From: Chloroflexi bacterium AL-N1
GTDB lineage: Bacteria; Chloroflexota; Chloroflexia; Chloroflexales; Roseiflexaceae
Direction: 5' to 3'
DNA: 64,000 bases
NCBI GenBank assembly: GCA_013122435.1
Contig: WYDT01000028.1
Span: forward strand, 1 to 64,000
This document shows, in pieces, positions 49,823-59,163 of this stretch. Both the position numbers and the translations under genes were made by a program. Each line of letters starts with the position of its first letter. Within the stretch, counting starts at the first letter, position 1. The notes beneath the pieces are model-generated. The model was not told the origin of the DNA, did not search any database, and saw only the letters and a program-made list of their open reading frames with translations.

Positions 49823-50344
49823 GCCATTCTGCTGAAAGTGGTGCAGACAAGTCCAGCATTGTTGTATGCGGTAAGTGCCAGATCATGATCTGTTTGTCTG
49901 GTGTAGGGAGTATACCATCCTTACATCGAATCAAGAGCGGCCCACGCCAGTATCCCCAGCCCAATCGTGTGTAAAGGCTGGTCGATGCTGGTAAAAGTGC
50001 GCCCATATCAAAGTCGTAAATATGTTCCTGCAGGGTTTCCATGACCCGAGTGGCGACACCGCGCTGTTGGTAGTCCAGATCGGTTGCAACTGCTTCGACA
50101 TATGCGGTGCGTAGCATAGCATAGGGTTAGTGTCACAGTGTAGCCAGCGTGTAACCCACAGCGCATGACTGATGAGCACATCATCGTGATAGGCTAAGAC
50201 ATGAGTGGCGTTATCAAAGGTACAAAAGAGTGGCCCTAGATCTTGTTCGTATGCACGTGAACACAGATCGATGATGTCTGAGCGACAGCGAAATGAGAGC
50301 TTGTTCGTATCTACAATGGTAATGGTGGTTTGCATAATGGTCAT
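49809..50344 (-). pseudogene. AAC(2')-like aminoglycoside N-acetyltransferase, split by a 5-bp duplication
   Basis: ATG at 50344 has GGAGG nine bases upstream. The first part (LCSRAYEQDLGPLF, HVLAYHDDVLISHALWVTRW) and the second (RTAYVEAVATDLDYQQRGVA, GALLPASTSLYTRLGWGYW, PTPDK) together match an AAC(2')-type GNAT enzyme with its RGVAT CoA loop and TPD motif. They are in different frames. The junction on the minus strand reads CCTATGCTATGCTACGC, a tandem duplication of five bases (50113-50122); with one copy the reading is continuous (NPMLRTAYVEA). Two truncated products result: 50344-49931 and an internal start at 50117. Confidence 0.8.
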
Positions 50345-50516
50345 TCGTCCCCACCTCCACACTTGAATATAGCTAACCCATAGTATAACCACAAAAAGCG
50401 CCTAATTTGGTGATGGGGAGGAAGCAGGTTGAAAAAAGGACATGGCCCAGATTTTTAGGTCATGTCCCTGTAAAGATGTGGTTCTTGTATGTATGTGGTA
50501 AGTAGTTCTTGTACAC

Positions 50517-50705
50517 CTATCGTTGGGCAGGCATGACGACCCAGAGGACGATGTATGGTATAACACCGGGCAAGCCGCCGGGAAGTAGCAGAATAACAAA
50601 CAGCAGACGAAACCAGAATGGACTAATACCAAAGAAAGCTCCTAACCCACCACAAACCCCAACAAACATACCATTTTGACGGCGTAATTTACGAGTATCA
50701 TTCAT
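50517..50705 (-). CDS. PspC-domain membrane protein
   Basis: The 62-residue product is a single PspC domain: KLRRQNGMFVGVCGGLGAFF, then SPFWFRLLFVILLLPGG and IPYIVLWVVMPAQ. PspC proteins sit in the inner membrane and take part in envelope stress responses. It stands alone. Confidence 0.93.
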   Translation of the reverse strand: MNDTRKLRRQNGMFVGVCGGLGAFFGISPFWFRLLFVILLLPGGLPGVIPYIVLWVVMPAQR

Positions 50706-50862
50706 GGATATGTACCTCTCATATATACAAATACTAGATGTGATTATCTAGAACATGTTATAGCAAATTGCATGCCTTTATGGTGTGTACCCATATTGTT
50801 TTGCATACGTTCCAGTGCATTTGACGATGATTGGAATGCGAATGTTTCACGCACATGATAGT

Positions 50863-52377
50863 TTACAATCCAAGGGTGGTGAGTTGGGTTTCCGCACGCT
50901 CACGCCATGACGAAGCTGGTGCCATATCGGCAGCACTAATCAACGCCATGCGTGCCCCATCGCGATCCCCAAGCAGGGCCAGCGCCCGCCCCAGATAATA
51001 GGTCGCCTCAACATCGTTAGGATTGAGTTCCAGCGCGCGGGTCGCCGCATTTTGGGCACCAACGTAGTCCTCACAACGGAAACGTGTAATAGCCAGTGTT
51101 GTCCAGGCTGCCCCTGTGTCTGGTGAGAGGCGCACCGCTTCCTCGGCTGCCAGTTGCCCATTGTCACAGAGTTCGATAGTGGTGTCGGCATGGAACCGTG
51201 CGAGGGCCAGTGCATACTTGCCCTGTTGGTCGAGCGGCGCATCTTCTAAAGCCTGGCGATATGCGGCTGTCGCTGCCAGATAGTCGCGTTGGGCTGCATA
51301 CCACTGTCCCCATGCGAGATGGGTGTCAGGAGCACGTGGCGCCATACTGCGGATGATAGTAAGTTGTGTGTGGGCATTAGGAGCATCGTTTTGTGCGATA
51401 TAGGTCAGGGCCAGGAGCGCCCGTGCACGTGGCTCTTCGGGATGTTGCTCTACCAGGGTTTCAAGGCGAGTACGTCCGCCTTGCTGATCGCCCGCTAACC
51501 AACGGGTGTATGCAGCATAGGCGGCGGCTGAGAGCGCATTGGGGTTTGTAGGATTGATCCTGATAAATTGGGCCTCTGCGAGGGCAAAGAAGCCAGCATC
51601 AAGATAGAGTTGCCCAAGGAGTTGCGGACGTTCCTCTGAATTTGTGCGTAAGACGGCTGCCAATTGTTGTGGGGTTGGTTCAGCCTGAGGGAGCAGTGGT
51701 GTGGTCAATGTTGCAAAAGAGGGCAGACGAGCAACACCACGAATATCAGGTGGGTTGTCGATATATTGCAATTCCTGGATGGCACTGATCGGGTCGCTGG
51801 ACGCGCGTAGTGTGGCGAGACGGCCATGTACCAGTACACGCCATTCTTCGGGTAATGGATGTTGTAAGGTGTCCCGATAGATGATCTCGGCGCTTGCGTA
51901 ATCCTGGACACGGAGAAGACTTTCGGCTTCGAGCATGCGGCGCAAAGGGTAGATTTCCGACTGCTCATTGATTGTACGCCAGAATGATGCCGCTTCGCTA
52001 TGACGTCCGATCATTGACGAGACATGTCCCTGATAGAGCCGTGCAATGTCATGATCGATGCCTGTGATACCGAGGTGGATGGCTTGTGCAAATGATTTTG
52101 CTGATGCATCATGCTCACCGCGGACAACCTCTACCATGCCACGTCGGGCGAATCCAGGCGCAAAATCTGGTGTTTGATACGTTATTTCATGGTAAGCTGT
52201 AAGTGCTTCATGGTAGCGTTTCATGGTAAACAGCGTATCGCCGCGACGTAGATCATCGCGCACATCGTCTTGAAAAACAAAACGTGTACTCTGCCACAAA
52301 ACTATCAAGAACAGGCTGAGTGTGACAATATGGAGGATAAATTGTATCCAGCGTACGTTAGTATGGGTGCTTTTCAT
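50863..52377 (-). CDS. Membrane-anchored TPR-repeat protein
   Basis: The 504-residue protein has one N-terminal membrane segment (about residues 11-28) and then a chain of tetratricopeptide hairpins, for example DTLFTMKRYHEALTAYHEI near residue 45, YLAATAAYRQALEDAPLDQQ and YVGAQNAATRALELNPNDVEATYYLGRALALLGD near the end. It is likely a scaffold facing the outside of the membrane. No enzyme domain is visible. Confidence 0.88.
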   Translation of the reverse strand: MKSTHTNVRWIQFILHIVTLSLFLIVLWQSTRFVFQDDVRDDLRRGDTLFTMKRYHEALTAYHEITYQTPDFAPGFARRGMVEVVRGEHDASAKSFAQAIHLGITGIDHDIARLYQGHVSSMIGRHSEAASFWRTINEQSEIYPLRRMLEAESLLRVQDYASAEIIYRDTLQHPLPEEWRVLVHGRLATLRASSDPISAIQELQYIDNPPDIRGVARLPSFATLTTPLLPQAEPTPQQLAAVLRTNSEERPQLLGQLYLDAGFFALAEAQFIRINPTNPNALSAAAYAAYTRWLAGDQQGGRTRLETLVEQHPEEPRARALLALTYIAQNDAPNAHTQLTIIRSMAPRAPDTHLAWGQWYAAQRDYLAATAAYRQALEDAPLDQQGKYALALARFHADTTIELCDNGQLAAEEAVRLSPDTGAAWTTLAITRFRCEDYVGAQNAATRALELNPNDVEATYYLGRALALLGDRDGARMALISAADMAPASSWRERAETQLTTLGL

Positions 52378-52796
52378 CGTGTATCATTACATATTCGTAA
52401 TATGAACAGAGCAAAAATACGAATTATTACCTTATATATTGTTGTATCATACGTTGACTTGGTGTTTACGTCAATTTTTGCATTGGACGATGCTGGCACA
52501 AAAATTGCTACTTTCGTACCTAACATCAACACATGGACCTGATAAGTCATTCTAGTGTCGCTAAACGATTTTTTAACGTGAAAAGAGAAGAGATGCCTGC
52601 GACACATTTCTTAAGGATTGTCTAACCTGATAGGATATAACATACACTATTGTGCTGTTTTGTGGACGCTTGGTTTACCAATACTAAGTTCAGTTGATTG
52701 AAGCAATAGAAGTGTATGTATTATGATTTAGAGATGCGTATGATACCTTCAGCAGTCCATCAATCATCATCCAGACGCTATGGAGTTCTAGAGTCT

Positions 52797-53198
52797 ATGA
52801 CTTTACGCACCATTCTTGTGGTCGATGACGACCCTGATATTCGTGAGCTGATTGCCCAAACGTTAAGCGATGAAGGCTATGCAGTTGTCGCGTGCGGTGA
52901 TGGTCGGACAGCGCTCTCGCTGACCAGCTCCAACCCGCCGTCGCTTATTTTACTGGATCTAATGATGCCGACAATGAGCGGATGGCAAATTATCAAAAAC
53001 CTCAAAGCTGCATCGCGGAGTGCCATCATCCCGGTTGTTCTGGTATCGGCCAGTCGTGATTTGAATTACACAACAGAGGAATTAGGGGCATCAGCGTATT
53101 TGCCAAAACCTTTCGACCTTGACGATCTGATCAACATTGTGATGAAACACGTTGGAAAACCCGAATATCGTGAACCGTTAAATCACAAAGAATTGTGA
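52797..53198 (+). CDS. Stand-alone response regulator receiver
   Basis: The 133-residue CheY-like protein has the acidic pocket (VVDDDPD), the phosphorylated Asp in LILLDLMMPTMSGW, the Ser/Thr of VLVSAS and the Lys in LPKPFD. There is no output domain and no kinase gene nearby. The start is not certain: ATG at 52797 begins directly before the receiver fold, with GGAG 11 bases upstream; earlier in-frame starts back to 52716 would add a polar tail. Confidence 0.9.
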   Translation: MTLRTILVVDDDPDIRELIAQTLSDEGYAVVACGDGRTALSLTSSNPPSLILLDLMMPTMSGWQIIKNLKAASRSAIIPVVLVSASRDLNYTTEELGASAYLPKPFDLDDLINIVMKHVGKPEYREPLNHKEL

Positions 53199-53308
53199 GG
53201 CATATTTCTCTGCCTCTTCGTCTCTACACAATCTGCGGGTTATGTTGCACAGGCGTAACCCGCATTGTTTGATTTGTCAAACCTTGTATATCCTGTATGT
53301 GATATTGT

Positions 53309-53986
53309 TTAAGCCCCAAGCAGCCCAAAAAACTCGAAATAACTCAGACTATCCATCAGTAAAAAGAACCCGATCAATCCTATAACCCATAGGAATGTTT
53401 CACGTGCCTCGTTGTCTACCTTTTCACGATAACGTGCAAAGCGTTGTTCAAGATGATCCCCCAGTACACAATAGAGAAATAGTAAGACCAGTGGTGGTGT
53501 TACAAAAATAACATTATATACCACAAGAATAAGGAGCCATTGTATAATTGAGAGATTTGCATTAGTGAGTAATCCAAGGGCCCCAATATAGGGTAGAGCT
53601 GTAGAGAATTCGACTATTGTGACAGTGATACCGAGTAGAAAAATGACCATCAGGCTTGGTGATTCTGGCAAGTGAGTTGTGCGTGAATCTGCTTTATTGG
53701 GTGCGATAAAGCTATAGATAAGCATAAACGCACCTAACATACCTTGAATTGCATATGCAATAGGGCTATAAAGCAAATCACCGACTAAGTCGGCTACTAT
53801 GTCCAATCCCAACATCACGACAATACCAATGCTCAGGTAGGCCGTAAATATGGCTGTGATGTATGTAATGACCTTAACCTTAGACCTCTTTTGTGTTAGT
53901 AACAATAGGGTTATGACGAGGGCTGAAGGATTGAGGCTGTCAAGCAGCGCAATGCCTAAAACTAGCACCAGTAATTCAATCATCAA
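53309..53986 (-). CDS. GAP/Sap-family (LysE-related) membrane protein
   Basis: The 225-residue protein has six hydrophobic segments and the opening ALLDSLNPSALVITLLLL, a hallmark of the GAP (glycopeptidolipid-addressing) and LysE superfamily. GITVTIVEFSTALPYIGAL is the repeat in the second half. It may export lipids or small molecules. It overlaps the MerR gene by 11 bases and should be translated with it. Confidence 0.82.
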   Translation of the reverse strand: MMIELLVLVLGIALLDSLNPSALVITLLLLTQKRSKVKVITYITAIFTAYLSIGIVVMLGLDIVADLVGDLLYSPIAYAIQGMLGAFMLIYSFIAPNKADSRTTHLPESPSLMVIFLLGITVTIVEFSTALPYIGALGLLTNANLSIIQWLLILVVYNVIFVTPPLVLLFLYCVLGDHLEQRFARYREKVDNEARETFLWVIGLIGFFLLMDSLSYFEFFGLLGA

Positions 53987-54758
53987 TGTGCTCCTCTTTT
54001 CCTGCCCCGTGCGTGTAATGCCAATCGATAATCTGATCGATATAGTCCATCAATGCCGTATCCATGCCATACACCTTGTTTGGTTGTCCTGGATCGGGTC
54101 GTATAAGACTCCAGTATTTCTGAACAAGTTCTTCATTTCCCTGAAAAAAGTCTCTGGCACAATCGATGATACGGACGGCGATATCCTGTATAACAGATGA
54201 GTCAGGTGGCAGGTGCATATGTTCCCGTACTTCACGTATCAATTGGACCCACCGTCTGGTACGTGGATCTTGAGTGTCCATGCGGGGCAGGTTTTTCAGG
54301 ATTGCAATTTCATTCTTATGAAAAGTACTTTGCAGAAAGCTGTGTTGTTGTTGTTCATTCGCCGGGTGTATGGATTGAACAAACAGAAGGATATCTTCTA
54401 ATTGAATAGTTCCATGCATTGTAATCGCGTGGAACGTTGTCTGTAAGATTTTTTCAAGAGCCTGAAACCGTTGTTGTTCTTGCCGCACCATGTCAATCTG
54501 TTTTTGAATAGCAGTACTCCAGTGTGCTTCATTGAGACAATCCTTATCGTGCGCTACTATTGCTTTTATTTTGGTCAGGGAAAAACCAAGCTCTTTCAGT
54601 ACAAGGATATGATGTAGTTTTACAATGGCATCTGCAGAGTAATATCGATAGCCTGACTCGCCAATTTTCGAGGGTGTGAGTAATCCGAGTTCATGGTAGT
54701 GGCGTAGGGTACGTGGTGTCACATTGGTGGCTTTTGATAATTGACCAATTGTGTACAT
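53976..54758 (-). CDS. MerR-family transcriptional regulator
   Basis: The 260-residue regulator has the MerR DNA-binding domain (YTIGQLSKATNVTPRTLRHYHELGLL, GYRYYSADAI) and a helical dimer segment, followed by a C-terminal TipAS-like or antibiotic-binding-like region (about 120-255). GGAGG six bases before the ATG at 54758 selects that start. It leads an operon with the GAP gene and is divergent from the TetR efflux unit. The ligand is unknown. Confidence 0.9.
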   Translation of the reverse strand: MYTIGQLSKATNVTPRTLRHYHELGLLTPSKIGESGYRYYSADAIVKLHHILVLKELGFSLTKIKAIVAHDKDCLNEAHWSTAIQKQIDMVRQEQQRFQALEKILQTTFHAITMHGTIQLEDILLFVQSIHPANEQQQHSFLQSTFHKNEIAILKNLPRMDTQDPRTRRWVQLIREVREHMHLPPDSSVIQDIAVRIIDCARDFFQGNEELVQKYWSLIRPDPGQPNKVYGMDTALMDYIDQIIDWHYTHGAGKEEHIDD

Positions 54759-54887
54759 AGAAGTCCTCCAGAAAAGGTACAATGGCATGCAGTATAAATC
54801 TTCTCGTACACGTAAGAGTCAAGAGCTATATTCGTTGAGTTTTTATACTGGAAGGGTATGAAGTCTGTGCAAATATGCGACAGGCTA

Positions 54888-54916
54888 TTGACAAATGCTG
54901 GACAATACATTATAAT
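54888..54916 (+). promoter_or_regulatory. Consensus promoter of the TetR gene at 54961
   Basis: TTGACA (54888-54893), 17 bases, then TATAAT (54911-54916): a perfect sigma-70-type promoter. The operator-like site begins two bases after the -10. Confidence 0.88.
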
Positions 54917-54918
54917 TG

Positions 54919-54938
54919 CTAACAAATATTAGTTTGTG
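54919..54938. promoter_or_regulatory. Putative TetR operator, efflux unit copy 1
   Basis: CTAACAAATATTAGTTTGTG contains ACAAA and TTTGT arms and overlaps the expected transcription start. It matches the copy at 55609-55628 at 17 of 20 positions. Confidence 0.72.
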
Positions 54939-54960
54939 TTTCGATTGAGCAGAATTACTT

Positions 54961-55554
54961 ATGTCAGAACACTCATCAAGTCCAGCTCGTGAACGTGTGC
55001 TCCAGGCTGCTGAGGGGCTTTTTAGTGAGCGTGGATACAATTCAGTCACATTACGTGATATTGCTGATGTATTAGGCATGCGTCAGGCATCGCTCTACAA
55101 TCACGCACCCGGTGGCAAAGAACAGCTCTTTGTCGAAGTTACCGAGCGTGGCCTGAATCGCCATCGGCGTGGTATTGAGGAGGCTATTGCTACAGTGCCA
55201 CCAAACCTGCGTGCTCAATTACGTGCAGTTGCTCGTTGGCTGGTTTCACAACCACCATTGGATCTTGCTCGTATGTCACGCTCAGACATGCCTGCTATCG
55301 ATCCGGTCCACGCCCAGAAATTGGCGCGACACGCGTATGCGTCATTGCTCCAACCAGTTGAAAATCTTATTCAGCAAGCGTATGAGCGTGGTGAAACTCG
55401 TATGGTCAACACCAAATTATTCGCAGGGATGTTTCTTACAGCTATTGGTGCTACATATGATGGAAACCAGTACAGTCAGCTTCCGGTAGAAGTTCTGGCA
55501 GACGATACGATTGATATCTTGCTTGATGGTGTTTATCGTCAGAGTCCCATCTAA
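54961..55554 (+). CDS. TetR-family regulator of the efflux operon
   Basis: The 197-residue repressor has the helix-turn-helix (RVLQAAEGLFSERGYNSVTLRDIADVLGM, then SLYNHAPGGKEQLF) and a ligand domain with LRAVARWLVSQPPLDLARM. It is a paralogue of the TetR protein at 29926-30522. An operator-like site overlaps its own promoter and a second copy lies before the membrane-fusion gene 98 bases downstream, so it probably represses both itself and the efflux operon. Ligand unknown. Confidence 0.94.
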   Translation: MSEHSSSPARERVLQAAEGLFSERGYNSVTLRDIADVLGMRQASLYNHAPGGKEQLFVEVTERGLNRHRRGIEEAIATVPPNLRAQLRAVARWLVSQPPLDLARMSRSDMPAIDPVHAQKLARHAYASLLQPVENLIQQAYERGETRMVNTKLFAGMFLTAIGATYDGNQYSQLPVEVLADDTIDILLDGVYRQSPI

Positions 55555-55594
55555 ATACTATTAATATGTTCTTTGGTGTTCTTTATTTGTATAT

Positions 55595-55628
55595 TATAAC
55601 TTGAAAAACTAACAAATTTTAGTTCGTA
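55595..55628 (+). promoter_or_regulatory. Promoter -10 and putative TetR operator, efflux unit copy 2
   Basis: A TATAAC (55595-55600) is preceded by TTTGGT (55572-55577) at 17 bases. CTAACAAATTTTAGTTCGTA (55609-55628) follows, in the same place relative to the -10 as at the TetR gene. Confidence 0.65.
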
Positions 55629-55652
55629 TGTTTTGCAACAAGGAGTAACACG

Positions 55653-57443
55653 TTGACAACGGCATCACCACCGCAATCAAAACTTCCTAAATTTCAAATG
55701 CCGCCGCGCTGGCTTACTGTCACTGTCGCCGCGCTGCTTATTATTGCTGTTATGGCAACATTGCTTAATCAGGGTACATTCTTCCAGACAAGTGATCCTT
55801 TACAGGGCAACACTATCGTTGCTGTTGAACAGGGCCCACTGGTTGTGCGTATCAACGCAACTGGCGAGATCGAGCCGCGTGTGACAGCGAATCTCTCGTT
55901 TAATCGTACTATCGGTCAGGTGAAGGACGTATTGGTAACTGAAGGTGATCGTGTTGAGGCGGGAGACACACTGGTCACACTGCAGACGCGCCAGCTTCAA
56001 GCCGATGTTTCTGCTGCACAGGCGTCTCTGGCTGAAGCACAGGCCGATCTCCAGGCCCTGCAAGACGGTGCGACGCCTGAGGAGATTGCGGCAGCCCGTG
56101 CTCAGATTACCTCAGCCCAGGGAAGCCTTACGCAGACACAGGGGAGTGTTACCGCTGCTGATATTAATTCGGCACAGGCATCAATCACGGAAGCACGCAT
56201 ACGTATTGCGGAGCTTGAGGCTGGTGCGGAACGCGCTGAGATTGTGCGTGCCGAGACCGAACTGGCGCAAGCAAAAGCCGCATTAGATCGACAACGCTCG
56301 ACACTCGCGACTGATAAAGAACAGGTGCGTCGAACGGTTGATCAGCGTGCCAATGAGCTACGCGATGCACAAACCGCCTACAGTACCGCCTTCTGGGATC
56401 GTGAATTTGTCGATGATAACGGGCAAGATCCTCGTATCGTGGCTGATATTGGTTTGACCGATGCCCAGAAGCAGGATTTTTCTACTGCTTTTGAGCAAGC
56501 CACGCTTGATCTGGAGAATGCCGAAATAGCGTTAGCACAGGCCCAGGCAGACTATGAAAACGCCAAGAATCTGGAAGTGACTGGCCTGGCTGATGCTGAG
56601 GCACGCATACGTTCGGCTCAGGCTGATCTTGATGAACTGTTCGCTGGTGCTGATGCAGACGAGCTAGCGGCGGCCCGTGCTCAACTTGCTCAGGCTGAGG
56701 CCGATCTTGCGAGTTTGCAGGGTAGTGAGCGACAGGGTGCTATCGTATCACAGCAAGGCAATGTTGCTAATGCTCAGGCGCAACTCGACCAACTGCTGGC
56801 TGACCCAACGCAGAGTGAACTGGCTCGATCTGAGGCGCGTGTGGCACAAGCAGAAGCCCAGCTTGTACGGGCCGAAGCCGATCTTGATGATGCAACGCTG
56901 CGTGCACCATTCGCTGGTGTGGTTGGGCGCATCGATGTCGCTCCCGGTGAAACGCTTGGTCAGGACTCAATTATTACACTGCTTGATGTTGAACGCTATC
57001 AGGTCATCTTGAATGTCGATGAGGTTGATGTTGCTCGTGTTGCCACTGGCCAGCCTGTCGAAGTGTTGATTGATGCGCTTGGTGCACCAACACTTGAGGG
57101 GACAGTACGCAATATTACGCCGCTGGCCTCAGACGATCAGGCCGTGACAGCGTATGAAGTTACAGTTGAGATTGACCCCGCCAATCAGCCGGTTAAACCA
57201 GGTATGACGGCCAGTGCCACAATTGAGGTTGCCCGTCAGGACAATGCTCTCAGTGTTCCGGTGCAGGCCATCTTTACCGAAGAAGGTGAAACCGTGGTCC
57301 GTGTGGTGACCAATGCCGATGGTGATGCGCCACAGATTACTATCCAACCTGTGAAGACCGGCTTGCGTGCGGGAGATTACCAACAAATTCTTGATGGTTT
57401 AGATGAGGGGCAGCAAGTGCTCATTACATCAGATGATGTGTAA
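55653..57443 (+). CDS. HlyD/MacA-like membrane-fusion protein
   Basis: The 596-residue protein has one N-terminal membrane segment (about 21-41), a first half-barrel (IVAVEQGPLVVRINATGEIEP), a very long coiled-coil of alanine-rich repeats (roughly 115-425) and a second half-barrel and beta-barrel (ATLRAPFAGVVGRIDVAPGE, VDEVDVARVATGQPVEV). It should link the ABC exporter to the outside. Most MacA proteins are near 370 residues; the extra length is in the coiled-coil. It starts with TTG, supported by AAGGAG seven bases upstream. It is the first structural gene of the efflux operon. Confidence 0.93.
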   Translation: MTTASPPQSKLPKFQMPPRWLTVTVAALLIIAVMATLLNQGTFFQTSDPLQGNTIVAVEQGPLVVRINATGEIEPRVTANLSFNRTIGQVKDVLVTEGDRVEAGDTLVTLQTRQLQADVSAAQASLAEAQADLQALQDGATPEEIAAARAQITSAQGSLTQTQGSVTAADINSAQASITEARIRIAELEAGAERAEIVRAETELAQAKAALDRQRSTLATDKEQVRRTVDQRANELRDAQTAYSTAFWDREFVDDNGQDPRIVADIGLTDAQKQDFSTAFEQATLDLENAEIALAQAQADYENAKNLEVTGLADAEARIRSAQADLDELFAGADADELAAARAQLAQAEADLASLQGSERQGAIVSQQGNVANAQAQLDQLLADPTQSELARSEARVAQAEAQLVRAEADLDDATLRAPFAGVVGRIDVAPGETLGQDSIITLLDVERYQVILNVDEVDVARVATGQPVEVLIDALGAPTLEGTVRNITPLASDDQAVTAYEVTVEIDPANQPVKPGMTASATIEVARQDNALSVPVQAIFTEEGETVVRVVTNADGDAPQITIQPVKTGLRAGDYQQILDGLDEGQQVLITSDDV

Positions 57444-57534
57444 GACGGTGAAAAGCCGTACGAGTTATATCAATCTCATTGTTCTTGTCATTCGTATTCA
57501 TACACTACATTAAATTGACAATACAGAGGACTCC

Positions 57535-58314
57535 ATGACCACAGATTATATTACCGAGAGTGTTGTACGTATTGAAGATGTCATTAAAGATTTTGAGGGA
57601 AATGGTTCTGATGTGCCGTTCCGGGCGCTCGATCATGTTTCGTTTGAGATTCAGCGAGGGGAGATGGTTGCCATTATGGGTCCTTCGGGCAGTGGCAAAA
57701 GTACAATGATGAACATCATTGGGTTGCTCGATGTGCCGACCAGTGGGCGTTACTGGCTTGATGGTGAGGATGTGAGCAATCTGGATCGCAAGCAACAGGC
57801 GCATGTACGTAACGATAAGCTGGGGTTCGTTTTCCAGAATTTTAATTTGTTGCCGCGTCTTTCTGCACTAAAAAATGTGGAACTCCCACTGGTGTATGGG
57901 CGTATCAGTGCGGCTGAACGCACCGAGCGCGCCCGTGCGGCACTCACCGCAGTCGGGTTGGAGTCAAAACTGAATAACCGTCCCAATGAGCTTTCTGGTG
58001 GTCAGAAGCAGCGGGTGGCGATCGCCCGTGCGCTTGTGGGCAATCCCAGTATGCTACTGGCCGATGAACCAACCGGGGCACTTGATACTCGTACGGGTAG
58101 TGAGGTGCTTGAGTTATTCCGTGAATTGAATCACGAACAGGGTATCACACTGGTGGTGATTACGCATGATGCTGAGGTAGGACGACAGATGGATCGTGTG
58201 ATTGGTCTTCGTGATGGGCAACTTGCTGACAACATTCTAGAGTCATACTACGGTGTAGCGCTTGAACCATCCATTACTAAGGTACCAGAGATGGTCGAAA
58301 TAGCGCGTGATTAA
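57535..58314 (+). CDS. MacB/LolD-type ABC transporter ATP-binding protein
   Basis: The 259-residue ATPase has Walker A GPSGSGKST, the signature LSGGQKQRVA and Walker B LLADEPTGALD, the last being typical of the MacB/LolD class that works with FtsX-type permeases. The permease is two genes downstream (59164). It lies between the fusion protein and the tryptophan-rich membrane protein in one operon. Confidence 0.96.
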   Translation: MTTDYITESVVRIEDVIKDFEGNGSDVPFRALDHVSFEIQRGEMVAIMGPSGSGKSTMMNIIGLLDVPTSGRYWLDGEDVSNLDRKQQAHVRNDKLGFVFQNFNLLPRLSALKNVELPLVYGRISAAERTERARAALTAVGLESKLNNRPNELSGGQKQRVAIARALVGNPSMLLADEPTGALDTRTGSEVLELFRELNHEQGITLVVITHDAEVGRQMDRVIGLRDGQLADNILESYYGVALEPSITKVPEMVEIARD

Positions 58315-58349
58315 TAGGCTGTAGTTGAAGCAAAAGGAGCACCAAAACC

Positions 58350-59120
58350 ATGAATACAACGGCACGGCAGATCCTGAATATTATCGCACTTGTCTTGGTC
58401 ATTGCGGTCAATGCACTGGCAAACATGCTGCCGCTCAATGGTGTTACGACCGGAGAGTTGTCGGATCGCTATCCAATTTTGACAGTTCCGGCAGGGTATG
58501 CATTTAGTATCTGGAGTTTAATCTATACATCATTGATTGGTTTTGTAATCTATCAGGCATTGCCAGCCCAACGTGACAATCCGCGTATTCGTAGCGCTGA
58601 TCCGTTTTTTCTCTTGAGTTGTGTGGCAAATATTGGATGGATGTTTACCTGGCACTATCAGATACTCTGGTTGAATATTCTTATGATGGTTGGCATTCTA
58701 ATCAATCTCATTTTTATTCTGCTGCGACTTGGTATGGGTAGTATAGCAGTATCCAGGGCAGAGTATTGGTTGGTGCGATTTCCCTTTAGTGTGTATACAG
58801 GGTGGATCACGGTGGCCACCATCGTGAATATGACCGTCATCCTGTATGCAGCGAACTGGGGTGGCTGGGGTGTTCCGGCGGCTGTTTGGGCTGCATTGTT
58901 GCTGGTCATTGGTGCGGCGATTGGTCTGTTTGTCGGTTTTCGTCTCAATGCTCCAGCGTATACGCTGGTCGTAGTGTGGGCCTATATCGCCATTGCGGTC
59001 GAGCATGCCGATGTTACATTGGTCGCTTCCATGGCAGGTGCTATGGCGGCAGTGGTTGCGCTGACTCTAATCGTGAATGCAGTACGTGGCCGTTTCGGGC
59101 AGCCGCGTCTGGCAACCTGA
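58350..59120 (+). CDS. Tryptophan-rich TspO-like membrane protein
   Basis: The 256-residue protein has about seven hydrophobic segments rich in Trp. VNALANMLPLNGVTTGELSDRYP and AGYAFSIWSLIYTSL mark it as a tryptophan-rich sensory protein related to TspO/MBR. It lies between the ATPase and the permease of the efflux operon, 35 and 43 bases from them, so it is expected to be made with the transporter. AAAGGAG before ATG supports the start. Confidence 0.85.
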   Translation: MNTTARQILNIIALVLVIAVNALANMLPLNGVTTGELSDRYPILTVPAGYAFSIWSLIYTSLIGFVIYQALPAQRDNPRIRSADPFFLLSCVANIGWMFTWHYQILWLNILMMVGILINLIFILLRLGMGSIAVSRAEYWLVRFPFSVYTGWITVATIVNMTVILYAANWGGWGVPAAVWAALLLVIGAAIGLFVGFRLNAPAYTLVVVWAYIAIAVEHADVTLVASMAGAMAAVVALTLIVNAVRGRFGQPRLAT

Positions 59121-59163
59121 TTCTTTCTGATTACCATTCTTTATCTCCGTTTGGAGCACATAC

